A stretch of DNA of 9,419 nucleotides from an uncultured Clostridia bacterium (GCA_934149115.1 CAKPDW010000058.1:1-9419), one strand, 5' to 3'; shown: positions 1-7,275, counted from the first letter of the stretch. Made by a program: numbers and translations. The notes: generated from the letters alone by a model not told the origin.

Positions 1-2
1 TT

Positions 3-259
3 ATTGTTATTGTTGTGACCCATTTTAATTTAAAAAATATTGATATGGTTGAATCTTTAAAGAATGTTGAATAGTATTTGATGATTATATGGTTATCCAT
101 GTACATAAAACTAGCAAGTATGGTGATGGTGAGTTATTAAAGAAAGCAAAAACTAAATCAACTTCTGGTAAAACTGCATACCATGGAAAAGGCATCTCTG
201 CTTATTATTTAGATAACAACGATTATTATCAATATCAAGTATTAAGATTTTATAAATAA
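3..259 (+). pseudogene. 3' end of an unidentified gene, apparently frameshifted
   Basis: Two open stretches join into what looks like one protein tail. Frame 3 reads from the window edge to a TAG at 72-74 and ends in MVESLKNVE. Frame 2 is open from 71 to the TAA at 257-259, giving a piece that includes VFDDYMVIHVHKTSKYG and ends in YQYQVLRFYK. A single-base deletion near 69-71 would join them. The second part alone could start at the ATG at 89 (56 residues), but no ribosome site precedes it, so decay of a longer gene seems likelier than a separate small gene. A good terminator follows 35 bases downstream, as expected for the end of a real transcription unit. I recognise no family. A sequencing error could also explain the shift, and most of the gene lies outside the window. 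Confidence 0.4.
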
Positions 260-293
260 TTATATTGTTAAATAAATTACAATTTGCTATTGA

Positions 294-324
294 GATTAGT
301 TTGAAATATAACTAGTCTTTTTTT
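294..324 (+). terminator. Rho-independent terminator of the left-edge gene
   Basis: GATTAGTT (294-301) pairs with AACTAGTC (310-317) as an 8-bp stem with one G·U pair and an 8-base loop. Seven T residues follow directly (318-324). It sits 35 bases after the TAA at 257-259, so it should end the transcript of the left-edge gene. Confidence 0.75.
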
Positions 325-476
325 GAAAGCAAAATTAATTTGGTATCTAGGTTTGATAAACGGAAATAAATACCTGCTATTATATTAAAGGTATTTACAT
401 AAGCAACATTTGTACTTGTTATATTTTTAATTCTTTTGCTTTTATATTTAACATAAATGGGGCTTCTTTATATAAC
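325..476. other. Non-coding stretch with an inverted repeat around a TATAAT box
   Basis: No convincing gene is present. The one structure seen is a perfect 8-bp inverted repeat, AAATACCT (368-375) and AGGTATTT (389-396), with a 13-base spacer. On the minus strand the spacer contains TATAAT (379-384), with a weak TTGCTT (401-406) 16 bases upstream. It could be a repressor site over a leftward promoter, but no minus-strand gene lies downstream of it in the window, so its role is open. An A+T-rich region will also produce such patterns by chance. Confidence 0.3.
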
Positions 477-501
477 AAAAAAACTAACTATTTCTAGTTA
501 G
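477..501 (-). terminator. Rho-independent terminator of the ATPase gene
   Basis: Read on the minus strand, CTAACTA (501-495) and TAGTTAG (490-484) form a perfect 7-bp stem closed by a GAAA loop, a stable GNRA-type tetraloop. Seven T residues (483-477) follow at once. It lies 150 bases past the stop of the minus-strand ATPase and is the first clear terminator for that transcript. Confidence 0.8.
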
Positions 502-650
502 CATTTATTACTCTCAGAAGTAAATTTTCCGAGTTTCCTATCAATCTGGAGCGATAACTTTACTTATATTCGAAAAATTATACTCCCAAAGTTGTTTGAT
601 TAAATCAACTAAATAAATTATAAATGAATTGTTTTAAAAAATCAATGATT
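502..650 (-). other. 3' untranslated tail of the ATPase transcript
   Basis: These 149 bases lie between the ATPase stop codon and its terminator and hold no gene I can support. One further hairpin is possible on the minus strand: arms at 533-527 and 519-513 (CTCGGAA with TTCTGAG, one G·U pair) around a 7-base loop. It has no U-tract, so it is a folding element at most. An imperfect palindrome, TTGATTAAATCAA, lies at 597-609. Confidence 0.35.
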
Positions 651-2840
651 CTATTCAAAAAAGTCATCTAAACTTAAACCAATTAAATTTCTTGTATATG
701 AAATACGAGTATGTTCTACGTAACCTTTCATTTCTTTATTGGTTGTCTTTTTTAAAAATGTACTTATTGAATTTATTATATTAAAAATGTCATCATTAAT
801 ATCTCCACTTATATCTTTATCAATAATATCTTTGATATTAGTTATTTCGTTATCATTAACAAAATCATTAATTCCAAATAATTCTGCAGTATTTTTAATA
901 TATAAAATACTATTGTAAATATCACTTAGGGAAGGATTATTTTCTCTTGATACCCTTGATAAATGATTACTATAACTTTGAAGTGTTTTCTTTTTATCAT
1001 CATCGATTGGAAGTAGTTGATGCCCAACTTCAGAAGTATCTGATATTCCATAAAATCTTAATCTTATATCGATAATTATTCTAAATATTTTATTTGTTAT
1101 TGTATTTAAAATTTTTAATTCTTGAATATTAGAACATTTTTTGAGCGCTAATTTAAATAAAGAGATATCATCAGTTTTGATATAATCTATAGGTATTTCA
1201 ATAATATTGTTGCTAGACAATTTATATACAACTGTATCATTTTTCATTGCAATGTCATTAAATATATTTGAAAGTTGAATATACAAATAAGTAATATCAT
1301 GTGTCAATAAAATCAAGCGTGTTGAATCTTTAAAATTATCTTTAATTAGTTTAGTTATAAGAAATTGTTTAAATAAAATATAACTTGAAATATCTAAAGA
1401 AACAACAGGATCATCTATAACGATTACTTTATCTGTCAAATCATCAGTAATTATTGAGTTCATAAAGATTGCGAGCGCTAATTTGTGCTTTTGTCCATCA
1501 CTTAATTCATTAACATCTTTGTGATTTTTAATACTATATGTAAATTTATGTGGAACAGAATGTTTATCAACAGTAATGTTTATATTTTTGTTTAATCCTA
1601 AATCTTTAAATATATCATTAATATTTCCTGCAATTATTTCTCCTTCCGTATCCATTAATTTATCTAATTCATTAGTTTTCTTTTTCTTTAAATTTTCGTT
1701 ATATAATTGGGCATTATAATAAAATTCGATATTATTAATTGATTGATTTATGGAATAATTAATAATATTATCAGTTAATTCTTTTATTTCTATTATTTTG
1801 ATATTTTTTATTTTTAAATCGAAATTAATACTTTCATAATTTCCAGCTTCAATCATTGATTTTGCCATTTTAATTGTTTCAGTTATAGTATTTATATATT
1901 GAATAATTTCTTCATCTACAGATTGATATATTTTTTCATTTATAATTTTATTACAATCATCTATGATACTATTTAATTCTGTAATTATATTTTGTTTTTC
2001 TTTTATATTTGTATTAGTAAATATGTTTTTCCACTTTTCTAATGACTCTTTTATATTTTTATTTCCGCAAAAAATACAATGATCTTTACTTTCATGAATT
2101 AAATACCATTCATGTATTTTTATTTTGATATCATCAGTTATTTGTTCTTCTTTAAAGACATTTTCTGTTTCTTTTATTATTTCCTGATTCTTTTTTAGTA
2201 TATAGATTTTATTATTTAAAGTAGTGATATAATTATTTTTCTCTTTTAGTAATAATTCACTTAATAATTTATTATTTTGTATTTTTGAAATTAAATTATT
2301 ATATATATCATTTTTCTTTAAGTAAGTAATTTTTTCTTTTAATTCTTCTTTGTTTTTAATATCTGTTTTAAATATATGAGAAGCAACATATTTACTTGCT
2401 TGCATACTAATAGTTTCATCAGTCAAATTAAAATTATCATTTTTAACTTCTTTTGTTTTTTGCTCGTAATTAAATGGTATTCCCTGTTCCGAAAAAAATT
2501 TTATATACTTACTAGAGATTTGTTGAATATTGTCTTTTATTTCTTTTTCTTGCTCTTTAATTTTTGAGATTTCTTGTCTAATTTTAACAATATTTTCACC
2601 TAACCATAAACCAGAAAAATTTTCTTTTGTTGTAGATGTTTGAGTAAATCCTTTTTCTGATACATTAAAAACATTAGAATATATAAAATCCTCATTAAAT
2701 ACATATTTTTTATTGAATAAATCAGTTCTACTTAACGTCGTTTTCCCACTACCATTTTTACCATATATTGCAATTAGATGCTTTTCTGTTTCAAAATCAA
2801 TTTTTTTGCGGGTATCGTAATTTAAAAATTCTAATTTCAT
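651..2840 (-). CDS. SMC-like AAA_13 ATPase with zinc-hook motif, RloC/PrrC-like
   Basis: A 729-residue ABC/SMC-type ATPase. Visible motifs in order: Walker A GKNGSGKT (27-34); VFNEDF (47-52), typical of AAA_13 proteins; a long Lys/Glu-rich coiled coil (about 85-395) broken by HCIFCG with C255 and C258, a CxxC like the Rad50/RloC zinc hook; the signature LSDGQ (446-450); Walker B VIVIDDP (472-478); D-loop SLD (481-483); and H-loop LLTHD (511-515). About 210 residues follow the ATPase core. They hold R587, D591 and H626, a spacing like the Arg-Glu-His triad of PrrC anticodon nucleases, but with Asp in place of Glu. RloC proteins are DNA-damage- or phage-responsive tRNA nucleases of similar size and architecture, so this is the nearest known model. 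The nuclease activity is inference; other AAA_13 ATPases lack it. The start is supported by GGAG seven bases upstream and a consensus promoter. It is transcribed away from the helicase operon. Confidence 0.85.
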   Translation of the reverse strand: MKLEFLNYDTRKKIDFETEKHLIAIYGKNGSGKTTLSRTDLFNKKYVFNEDFIYSNVFNVSEKGFTQTSTTKENFSGLWLGENIVKIRQEISKIKEQEKEIKDNIQQISSKYIKFFSEQGIPFNYEQKTKEVKNDNFNLTDETISMQASKYVASHIFKTDIKNKEELKEKITYLKKNDIYNNLISKIQNNKLLSELLLKEKNNYITTLNNKIYILKKNQEIIKETENVFKEEQITDDIKIKIHEWYLIHESKDHCIFCGNKNIKESLEKWKNIFTNTNIKEKQNIITELNSIIDDCNKIINEKIYQSVDEEIIQYINTITETIKMAKSMIEAGNYESINFDLKIKNIKIIEIKELTDNIINYSINQSINNIEFYYNAQLYNENLKKKKTNELDKLMDTEGEIIAGNINDIFKDLGLNKNINITVDKHSVPHKFTYSIKNHKDVNELSDGQKHKLALAIFMNSIITDDLTDKVIVIDDPVVSLDISSYILFKQFLITKLIKDNFKDSTRLILLTHDITYLYIQLSNIFNDIAMKNDTVVYKLSSNNIIEIPIDYIKTDDISLFKLALKKCSNIQELKILNTITNKIFRIIIDIRLRFYGISDTSEVGHQLLPIDDDKKKTLQSYSNHLSRVSRENNPSLSDIYNSILYIKNTAELFGINDFVNDNEITNIKDIIDKDISGDINDDIFNIINSISTFLKKTTNKEMKGYVEHTRISYTRNLIGLSLDDFFE

Positions 2841-2847
2841 ACTACAG

Positions 2848-2851
2848 CTCC
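2848..2851 (-). promoter_or_regulatory. Ribosome binding site of the ATPase gene
   Basis: GGAG on the minus strand, seven bases before the ATG at 2840-2838. It fixes the start of the 729-residue ATPase. Confidence 0.75.
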
Positions 2852-2868
2852 ATTCGTTTTTGCTTCTT

Positions 2869-2877
2869 ATTATACCA
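2869..2877 (-). promoter_or_regulatory. Extended -10 promoter of the ATPase gene
   Basis: On the minus strand the sequence reads TGG followed by TATAAT (2874-2869), a consensus extended -10. The -35 position (about 2892-2898) is only A-rich, which an extended -10 can tolerate. Transcription would begin near 2862, giving a leader of roughly 20 bases that carries the GGAG site. The repeat array begins about 50 bases upstream. Confidence 0.65.
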
Positions 2878-2923
2878 TATCTTTAAAAATATTTTTCCCT
2901 TTTATATATAAAAAATATAATTC

Positions 2924-3034
2924 TTACGACATTTCTTACGACTTCTTAACGACATTTCTTTATGACATTATTTTATTAGGAAAAATATTAGGAAATTTAT
3001 TAGGAAAATTACTAGGCAAATATTAGAAAATTTG
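2924..3034 (+). repeat. Two adjoining arrays of ~12-bp repeats, candidate operator
   Basis: Left array: four copies of TTACGACATTTC-like units, with GAC at 2928, 2940, 2951 and 2964 (spacing 12, 11, 13). Right array: five copies of TTAGGAAAATTA-like units, with the core AG at 2978, 2990, 3002, 3014 and 3025 (spacing 12, 12, 12, 11). There are no unique spacers, so this is not a CRISPR array. The fourth right-hand copy overlaps the -35 of the plus-strand promoter, and the array lies between the two divergent promoters. This arrangement suits cooperative binding of a DNA-binding protein, most simply the winged-helix regulator encoded just downstream. The repeats are directly visible; the operator role is inference. 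Confidence 0.8.
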
Positions 3035-3041
3035 ATATAAT
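3013..3041 (+). promoter_or_regulatory. Promoter of the four-gene operon
   Basis: The -10 is TATAAT (3036-3041), preceded by TGA, making an extended -10. The -35 is TAGGCA (3013-3018, 4 of 6 to consensus) at 17 bases spacing. The -35 lies inside the fourth TTAGGAAA-like repeat, so a protein bound to the array would compete with RNA polymerase. Initiation near 3048 gives a leader of about 20 bases. Confidence 0.65.
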
Positions 3042-3057
3042 TAAATTAACAATAAAC

Positions 3058-3064
3058 GGAGGTG
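3058..3064 (+). promoter_or_regulatory. Ribosome binding site that selects a GTG start
   Basis: GGAGGTG is followed after four bases by GTG at 3069. There is no in-frame ATG at the right distance, so this strong site decides the GTG start of the regulator gene. Confidence 0.75.
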
Positions 3065-3068
3065 CAAA

Positions 3069-4421
3069 GTGACAGGAACAATAGAAGATTCAAGAACAGA
3101 ATTTAAAGTAAAATTAGTTGATGATTTAGAAGAATCAGTTATAGCTTTTTTAAATAAAGATGGTGGAGATATTTATATTGGCATAGATGATAATGGTAAT
3201 GTAGTTGGATTAAAAAACAATATGGATTTACTACAAAGAAAAGTTAAAGATAAAATAATTTCTAGCGTTGAACCATCTGTTTTGGGATTATTTGATTTAG
3301 AAGTTTTAGAAAAAGATGATAAGAAATACTTAAAAATAACAATCGCTAAAGGTTATGATACGCCATACCATATTAAAGGTATGGGAATGACACCTGATAG
3401 TTGTTTTATTAGAGTTGGTAGTTCTAATGAAAGAATGGATGAGCATTTAATAAATAAGATGTTTAGAGAAAGAACAAAAGACTCTTTAAAAAACATTGTT
3501 TCTCCAAGACAAGACTTAACATTTACTGATTTAAAAATATACTATGCTGAAAAAGGATTTGATGTCGGTGATAATTTTGAAAAACAATTAGATTTTTTTA
3601 CAAAAGATGGAAAATATAATTATGTAGCATATCTTCTTGCTGATAGCAATAGAGTTTCGATTAAAGTAGCAAAATACGCTGGAGATGATGTTGATGAATT
3701 AATGGAAAATTATGAATTTGGAGATTGTTCATTGATTAAAGCAACATACAGAGTTTTAGAAAAATTTAGAACTGAAAATAAGGTATATGCTAAAATTACT
3801 TATCCAGAGCGAATTGAACAACCTATGTATGATTATACTGCTGTAAGAGAGGCTGTAATTAATGCTATTGTACACAATGACTGGGCTACAGAATATCCTC
3901 CGAAGTTTGAATTTTTTAGTGATAGATTAGAAATATCATCATTTGGAGGAATACAAAGTGAATTTACTGAAGAAGAATTTTTGCAAGGTTATTCTGCTCC
4001 TAAAAATCCTGAACTGATGAGAGTATTTAGAGATTTAGAATTAGTAGAACATTTAGGAACTGGTATAAGAAGAATACTTAAAAGATATGACAAAAGTATA
4101 TATCATTTTTATCCTCATTTTATAAGGGTAAGCATTAAATATAATCAAAATGAATTTGAATATGATAATAAGATAAATACAAATGATAGTAAATTAGATT
4201 ATTCTAAATCAGAGTTAAATAATATACAAAAAGGTATTATTGGATTAATGTTAGATAGACCAAAAATTACACAAGAAGAAATGTCTAATTTATTAGGTGT
4301 TACACCAAGAACTATTAGAAATCATATAAAATATTTAATTGATAATGATTATATAGAAAGAGTTGGTGCTAATAAAAACGGAAAATGGAAAGTAGTTAAG
4401 AATGGAAGTGATAAGAAATGA
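3069..4421 (+). CDS. AlbA_2 / GHKL-like ATP-binding / winged-helix regulator (COG2865 type)
   Basis: A 450-residue protein starting at GTG. Residues 6-125 match the Schlafen AlbA_2 fold: EFK at 11-13, AFLNKDGG (26-33), IYIGIDDNG (35-43) and FIRVGSSN (113-120). Residues about 245-355 match a degenerate GHKL ATPase domain (HATPase_c_4): REAVINAIVHNDW (260-272) contains the E261/N265 N-box, followed by DRLEISSFGG (285-294) and GTGIRR (330-335). The C-terminus (385-445) is a winged helix, with recognition segment TPRTIRNHIKYL (412-423). This is the layout of COG2865, often annotated as RecG-like or as a putative transcriptional regulator; length is normal. It probably binds DNA, perhaps the repeats just upstream, which would make the operon self-regulated. 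AlbA_2 domains of some Schlafens cut tRNA, but I see no firm nuclease site here. Its TGA overlaps the next ATG (ATGA). Confidence 0.88.
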   Translation: MTGTIEDSRTEFKVKLVDDLEESVIAFLNKDGGDIYIGIDDNGNVVGLKNNMDLLQRKVKDKIISSVEPSVLGLFDLEVLEKDDKKYLKITIAKGYDTPYHIKGMGMTPDSCFIRVGSSNERMDEHLINKMFRERTKDSLKNIVSPRQDLTFTDLKIYYAEKGFDVGDNFEKQLDFFTKDGKYNYVAYLLADSNRVSIKVAKYAGDDVDELMENYEFGDCSLIKATYRVLEKFRTENKVYAKITYPERIEQPMYDYTAVREAVINAIVHNDWATEYPPKFEFFSDRLEISSFGGIQSEFTEEEFLQGYSAPKNPELMRVFRDLELVEHLGTGIRRILKRYDKSIYHFYPHFIRVSIKYNQNEFEYDNKINTNDSKLDYSKSELNNIQKGIIGLMLDRPKITQEEMSNLLGVTPRTIRNHIKYLIDNDYIERVGANKNGKWKVVKNGSDKK

Positions 4422-4675
4422 TTAAAACAATAGGAAAAGTAATTGAAGTTTTTGTTCCAGAACAATATAAAAATGGTAATTTATTAGATGTTATGGATAG
4501 AACAAATATTGGATTTAAAGTAATGACTGATAATGGAATAAGAGAGTTTATTGTGGAAGATAATGAATTTAATGCCAGAATCATGAAAAATAATTTAGTG
4601 ACAATTATAGAACAAACTATATCTGGTAAAAATTTTGTAGATGTTGAACTATATGAGGGTGATGGAAATGACTAG
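4418..4675 (+). CDS. Hypothetical 85-residue acidic protein between regulator and helicase
   Basis: I recognise no family. The protein looks small, soluble and rich in beta strand: alternating hydrophobic stretches such as IGKVIEVFVP (5-14), FKVMTDNGIREFIV (33-46) and NLVTIIEQTI (59-68), with an acidic C-terminus (ELYEGDGND). There is no signal peptide or membrane segment. GGAAGTG (4404-4410) lies seven bases before the ATG. The start overlaps the regulator's stop as ATGA, and the end overlaps the helicase start by 8 bases, so it should be translationally coupled to both. That placement suggests a subunit or adaptor of the helicase, but this is inference from position only. The reading frame is intact and well initiated, so I believe it is a real gene. 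Confidence 0.75.
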   Translation: MIKTIGKVIEVFVPEQYKNGNLLDVMDRTNIGFKVMTDNGIREFIVEDNEFNARIMKNNLVTIIEQTISGKNFVDVELYEGDGND

Positions 4676-7274
4676 TGAAGAATTTCAAACAATAGGCTTA
4701 TATGATCATAATGCTGATAGTTATAGAATGGTAAGAAATGCCTATGAATCTGGAAAAAATATTGCTGGTATAGTACATGCTACAGGAACTGGTAAATCTT
4801 ATAACGCACTTCAACTTGCGTATGACAATAAAGACAAGAAAATAATATATGTAGTACCATCTAATGGAATAATTGAACATATTAAAAAAATTATAGAAGA
4901 TAATCCTAATTTAGATATGAGAAGAGATTTTCCTAATTTAGAATTTAGGACATATCAAAGTTTTATATCATTGGATGAAGAAGAAATATCAAGTATTGAT
5001 TGTGATTTATTGATTCTTGACGAATTTCATCATATTGGTGCACCTGTTTGGGGTGCAAGAGTTAATACAATGATAGAAACCCATCCTAATATGAAAATTT
5101 TTGGTATGACTGCTTACACAGTAAGAGACCGTGGTACTTCTTATGAAAGAGATATGGCTAATCCTGATACTGATGAATTATTTTCTGGAAAAATAGAAAG
5201 TAGATATGATCTATGTGATGCTATGATAGATGGAGTTCTTCCTAAACCAGTATATAAAAGTGCATATACTAATTTAATTGGGTTAGAGAGCAAATTAGAA
5301 GAAAGAGTTCAAAAACTAAATGCAACATCTCGTGAATATCAAGAATATATGGCAATTTTATCAGACGTTAAAAGAAGAATACATGAGGCACCAAGTATTT
5401 CTAACATTTTAAGAAAAAACATTAAACCAAATGGTAAATATATTTATTTCTGTCCACCATGTTCAGAAGAAGGAACAAATGATATTGAAACAATTAAGCA
5501 CCAAGCAATAGAATGGTTTAAGCAATTTGTGCCTGAGGAAGATATAATTATTTATACTTCAACAAGTGATATGGGAGAGGATGGTAAACTTAATAGAGAT
5601 GCTTTTTATGATGATGTTACTTTGGAAGGTGAAAAAGCAAATAATAAATTACGTGTAATGTTTGCTATAAATCAATATAATGAAGGAATTCATGCTCCTA
5701 ATATAGACGGTGTAATAATGGGGCGTGGAACAACATCAGATATTGTATACTTTGAACAATTAGGTAGAGCGTTATCGGTTCGTGGTAATACAAAAGAAAT
5801 GTTTGATGAACTAGAAAAATATTCAGTAGAACAATTAATTGAAATGTGTAAATCTAGAGATATACCAGTTAAGGAAAATGCAACCAAAGAAGATTTAATT
5901 GAAAAATTAATAGCACCAGTAGTAATAGATTTGACAAATAATTATGAATTCATAAAAGAACTAGAAAATAATTTAAGAGATAGAATTAAGGATATACAAA
6001 CTAATGGGTTAGGCAGTCGTCGAGACATTAAAATAAGAGATGCATCATTTGATATAGAAATAGAAAATCAAGATTTATATGAAATGTTAAGATATGTAAG
6101 CGATAGATTAACAATGACTTGGGAAGATTATTATGAGCTTGCTAAAGCATATTATGAACATTACGGGAATTTATACATATCAGATAAATTTAAAACTAAT
6201 GATGGATTTACGCATGATGAAAATGGAATTATAAATCTCGGAAATTGGATTTATAGACAAAGAAAAAATTTCTTTCTTTTATCCGAAGATAGACAACAAT
6301 TGTTAAAGTCAATAAATTTTAGTTTAAATCCCTCTGATGATGAATGGCAAAATAAATATGAATATGCAAAAGCATATTTTGAATATCATGGAAATTTATT
6401 AGTACCAATTAGTTTTAAAACTAATGATGGATTTACATATGATGAAAATGGAGTTATAAATCTTGGGAGATGGATTAGTAATCAACGAAGTGTTTTTAGT
6501 AATCTATCAAAAGAAAGACAACAATTATTAAATTCTATAGGTTTTGTTATTGGTGTTTTTGATGTGAAATGGTTAAAAAACTATGAGCTTGCAAAGGCAT
6601 ACTATGAACATTTTGGTAATCTGAATGTTCCAGTTCCATTTAAGACAAATAATGGATTTAGTATTGATGAAGAAGGCACTATTAATTTGGGATATTGGGT
6701 GAATAATCAAAGAATTAAATTTTTAACTTTATCGCAAGAACAGCAAGATTTATTAAACTCTATTGGTTTTATATTAGATCCAAATGAAGAAAAATGGTTA
6801 AAATATTATGAACTTGCAAAGAGATACTACGAACACTATGGTAATTTACAAATTCCACGTAATTTTATAACAAGAAATGGTATTTCAGTTGATGTCGATG
6901 GAGAAAAACTAGGAATATGGATAGGACGTCAAAGAATAAAAAGTAATTTAGAAAGTAATCACGGGGTAATGCTGACACGAATAGGTATGATTTGGAATTC
7001 GAAGAAAAATAAAGAAGAAATCGAAAATGTTTGTACACAATATAATATAGATAAAAATAAAAATAAAACTATTCTTAGCCACGTTTCTGTACAAGAATTA
7101 CAATCTAAAATAGAATTTCTTAAAAGTCATAATATACCTATTGTAGATGAAAATGGTTTATTAATCGATATATTCTCTATGAGTAGTCCTGATATGAAAG
7201 AAAAATATGGAATTTCGCTTGAAGAAATAATAAATGAATATTATATTAAAAATCAAATGGGAAAAGGTGTTTAG
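4668..7274 (+). CDS. SF2 (DEAD/DEAH-like) helicase with four Helicase-Associated repeats
   Basis: An 868-residue helicase. Motif I is HATGTGKS (37-44), motif II LDEFHH (117-122, a DEFH variant of DEAH), motif III GMTAYT (146-151), motif V NEGIHAP (338-344) and motif VI QLGRALSVR (364-372). Residues 384-413 (YSVEQLIEMCKSRDIP to DLIEKL) resemble a SAP-like helix-extended-helix DNA-binding element. Four HA repeats follow (485-553, 560-626, 635-701, 710-776), each opening at Trp and carrying a YYEHYGNL / LGxWIxxQR core; HA domains are thought to bind DNA. A C-terminal extension of about 90 residues is unassigned. I chose the ATG at 4668 because GAGGGTG (4655-4661) lies six bases before it; an upstream in-frame ATG at 4641 lacks a site and would lengthen the overlap with the 85-residue gene. 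No nuclease or methylase domain is visible. Likely an ATP-driven DNA translocase working with its operon partners. Confidence 0.92.
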   Translation: MTSEEFQTIGLYDHNADSYRMVRNAYESGKNIAGIVHATGTGKSYNALQLAYDNKDKKIIYVVPSNGIIEHIKKIIEDNPNLDMRRDFPNLEFRTYQSFISLDEEEISSIDCDLLILDEFHHIGAPVWGARVNTMIETHPNMKIFGMTAYTVRDRGTSYERDMANPDTDELFSGKIESRYDLCDAMIDGVLPKPVYKSAYTNLIGLESKLEERVQKLNATSREYQEYMAILSDVKRRIHEAPSISNILRKNIKPNGKYIYFCPPCSEEGTNDIETIKHQAIEWFKQFVPEEDIIIYTSTSDMGEDGKLNRDAFYDDVTLEGEKANNKLRVMFAINQYNEGIHAPNIDGVIMGRGTTSDIVYFEQLGRALSVRGNTKEMFDELEKYSVEQLIEMCKSRDIPVKENATKEDLIEKLIAPVVIDLTNNYEFIKELENNLRDRIKDIQTNGLGSRRDIKIRDASFDIEIENQDLYEMLRYVSDRLTMTWEDYYELAKAYYEHYGNLYISDKFKTNDGFTHDENGIINLGNWIYRQRKNFFLLSEDRQQLLKSINFSLNPSDDEWQNKYEYAKAYFEYHGNLLVPISFKTNDGFTYDENGVINLGRWISNQRSVFSNLSKERQQLLNSIGFVIGVFDVKWLKNYELAKAYYEHFGNLNVPVPFKTNNGFSIDEEGTINLGYWVNNQRIKFLTLSQEQQDLLNSIGFILDPNEEKWLKYYELAKRYYEHYGNLQIPRNFITRNGISVDVDGEKLGIWIGRQRIKSNLESNHGVMLTRIGMIWNSKKNKEEIENVCTQYNIDKNKNKTILSHVSVQELQSKIEFLKSHNIPIVDENGLLIDIFSMSSPDMKEKYGISLEEIINEYYIKNQMGKGV
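6120..6995 (+). repeat. Four in-frame 225-bp repeats encoding the HA domains
   Basis: The Trp codons opening the repeats lie at 6120, 6345, 6570 and 6795, exactly 225 bp (75 codons) apart; the last copy is shorter at its end. Copies 1 and 2 are closest: 6189-6211 is identical to 6414-6436, and the identity resumes at 6214. Copy 4 is the most diverged and has lost several residues before LGIWIGRQR. The pattern shows tandem duplication within the gene, with the 1-2 duplication the most recent. Confidence 0.85.
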
Positions 7275-7275
7275 T

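Noticed and set aside
312..467. A 51-codon minus-strand open stretch containing IAGIYFRLSN, which recalls the YxRLS start of large serine recombinases.
   Set aside because: It has no start codon or ribosome site, the resemblance is limited to a few residues, and no further recombinase motif follows. Chance is a sufficient explanation in this A+T-rich gap.
2376..2567. A 63-residue plus-strand frame antisense to the ATPase.
   Set aside because: Phe-rich low-complexity product opposite Lys-rich coiled-coil codons, with no ribosome site. It is a shadow of the real gene.
2924..3034. Short CRISPR-like array.
   Set aside because: The repeats are ~12 bp, directly abutting and without unique spacers, and no cas gene is in the window.
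4641..4667. Longer helicase starting at the ATG at 4641 (877 residues).
   Set aside because: No ribosome site precedes it, and it would overlap the 85-residue gene by 35 bases. The ATG at 4668 has GAGGGTG at good spacing.
4396..5887. Three minus-strand frames (4396-4584, 4698-4880, 5690-5887) opposite the regulator, small gene and helicase.
   Set aside because: All lie antisense to genes with clear motifs, and none has a recognisable product or initiation signal.
7234..7275. Longer version of the last operon gene starting at 7234.
   Set aside because: It lies fully inside the helicase 3' end, and the ATG at 7276 has its own AAAAGGTG site at normal spacing.
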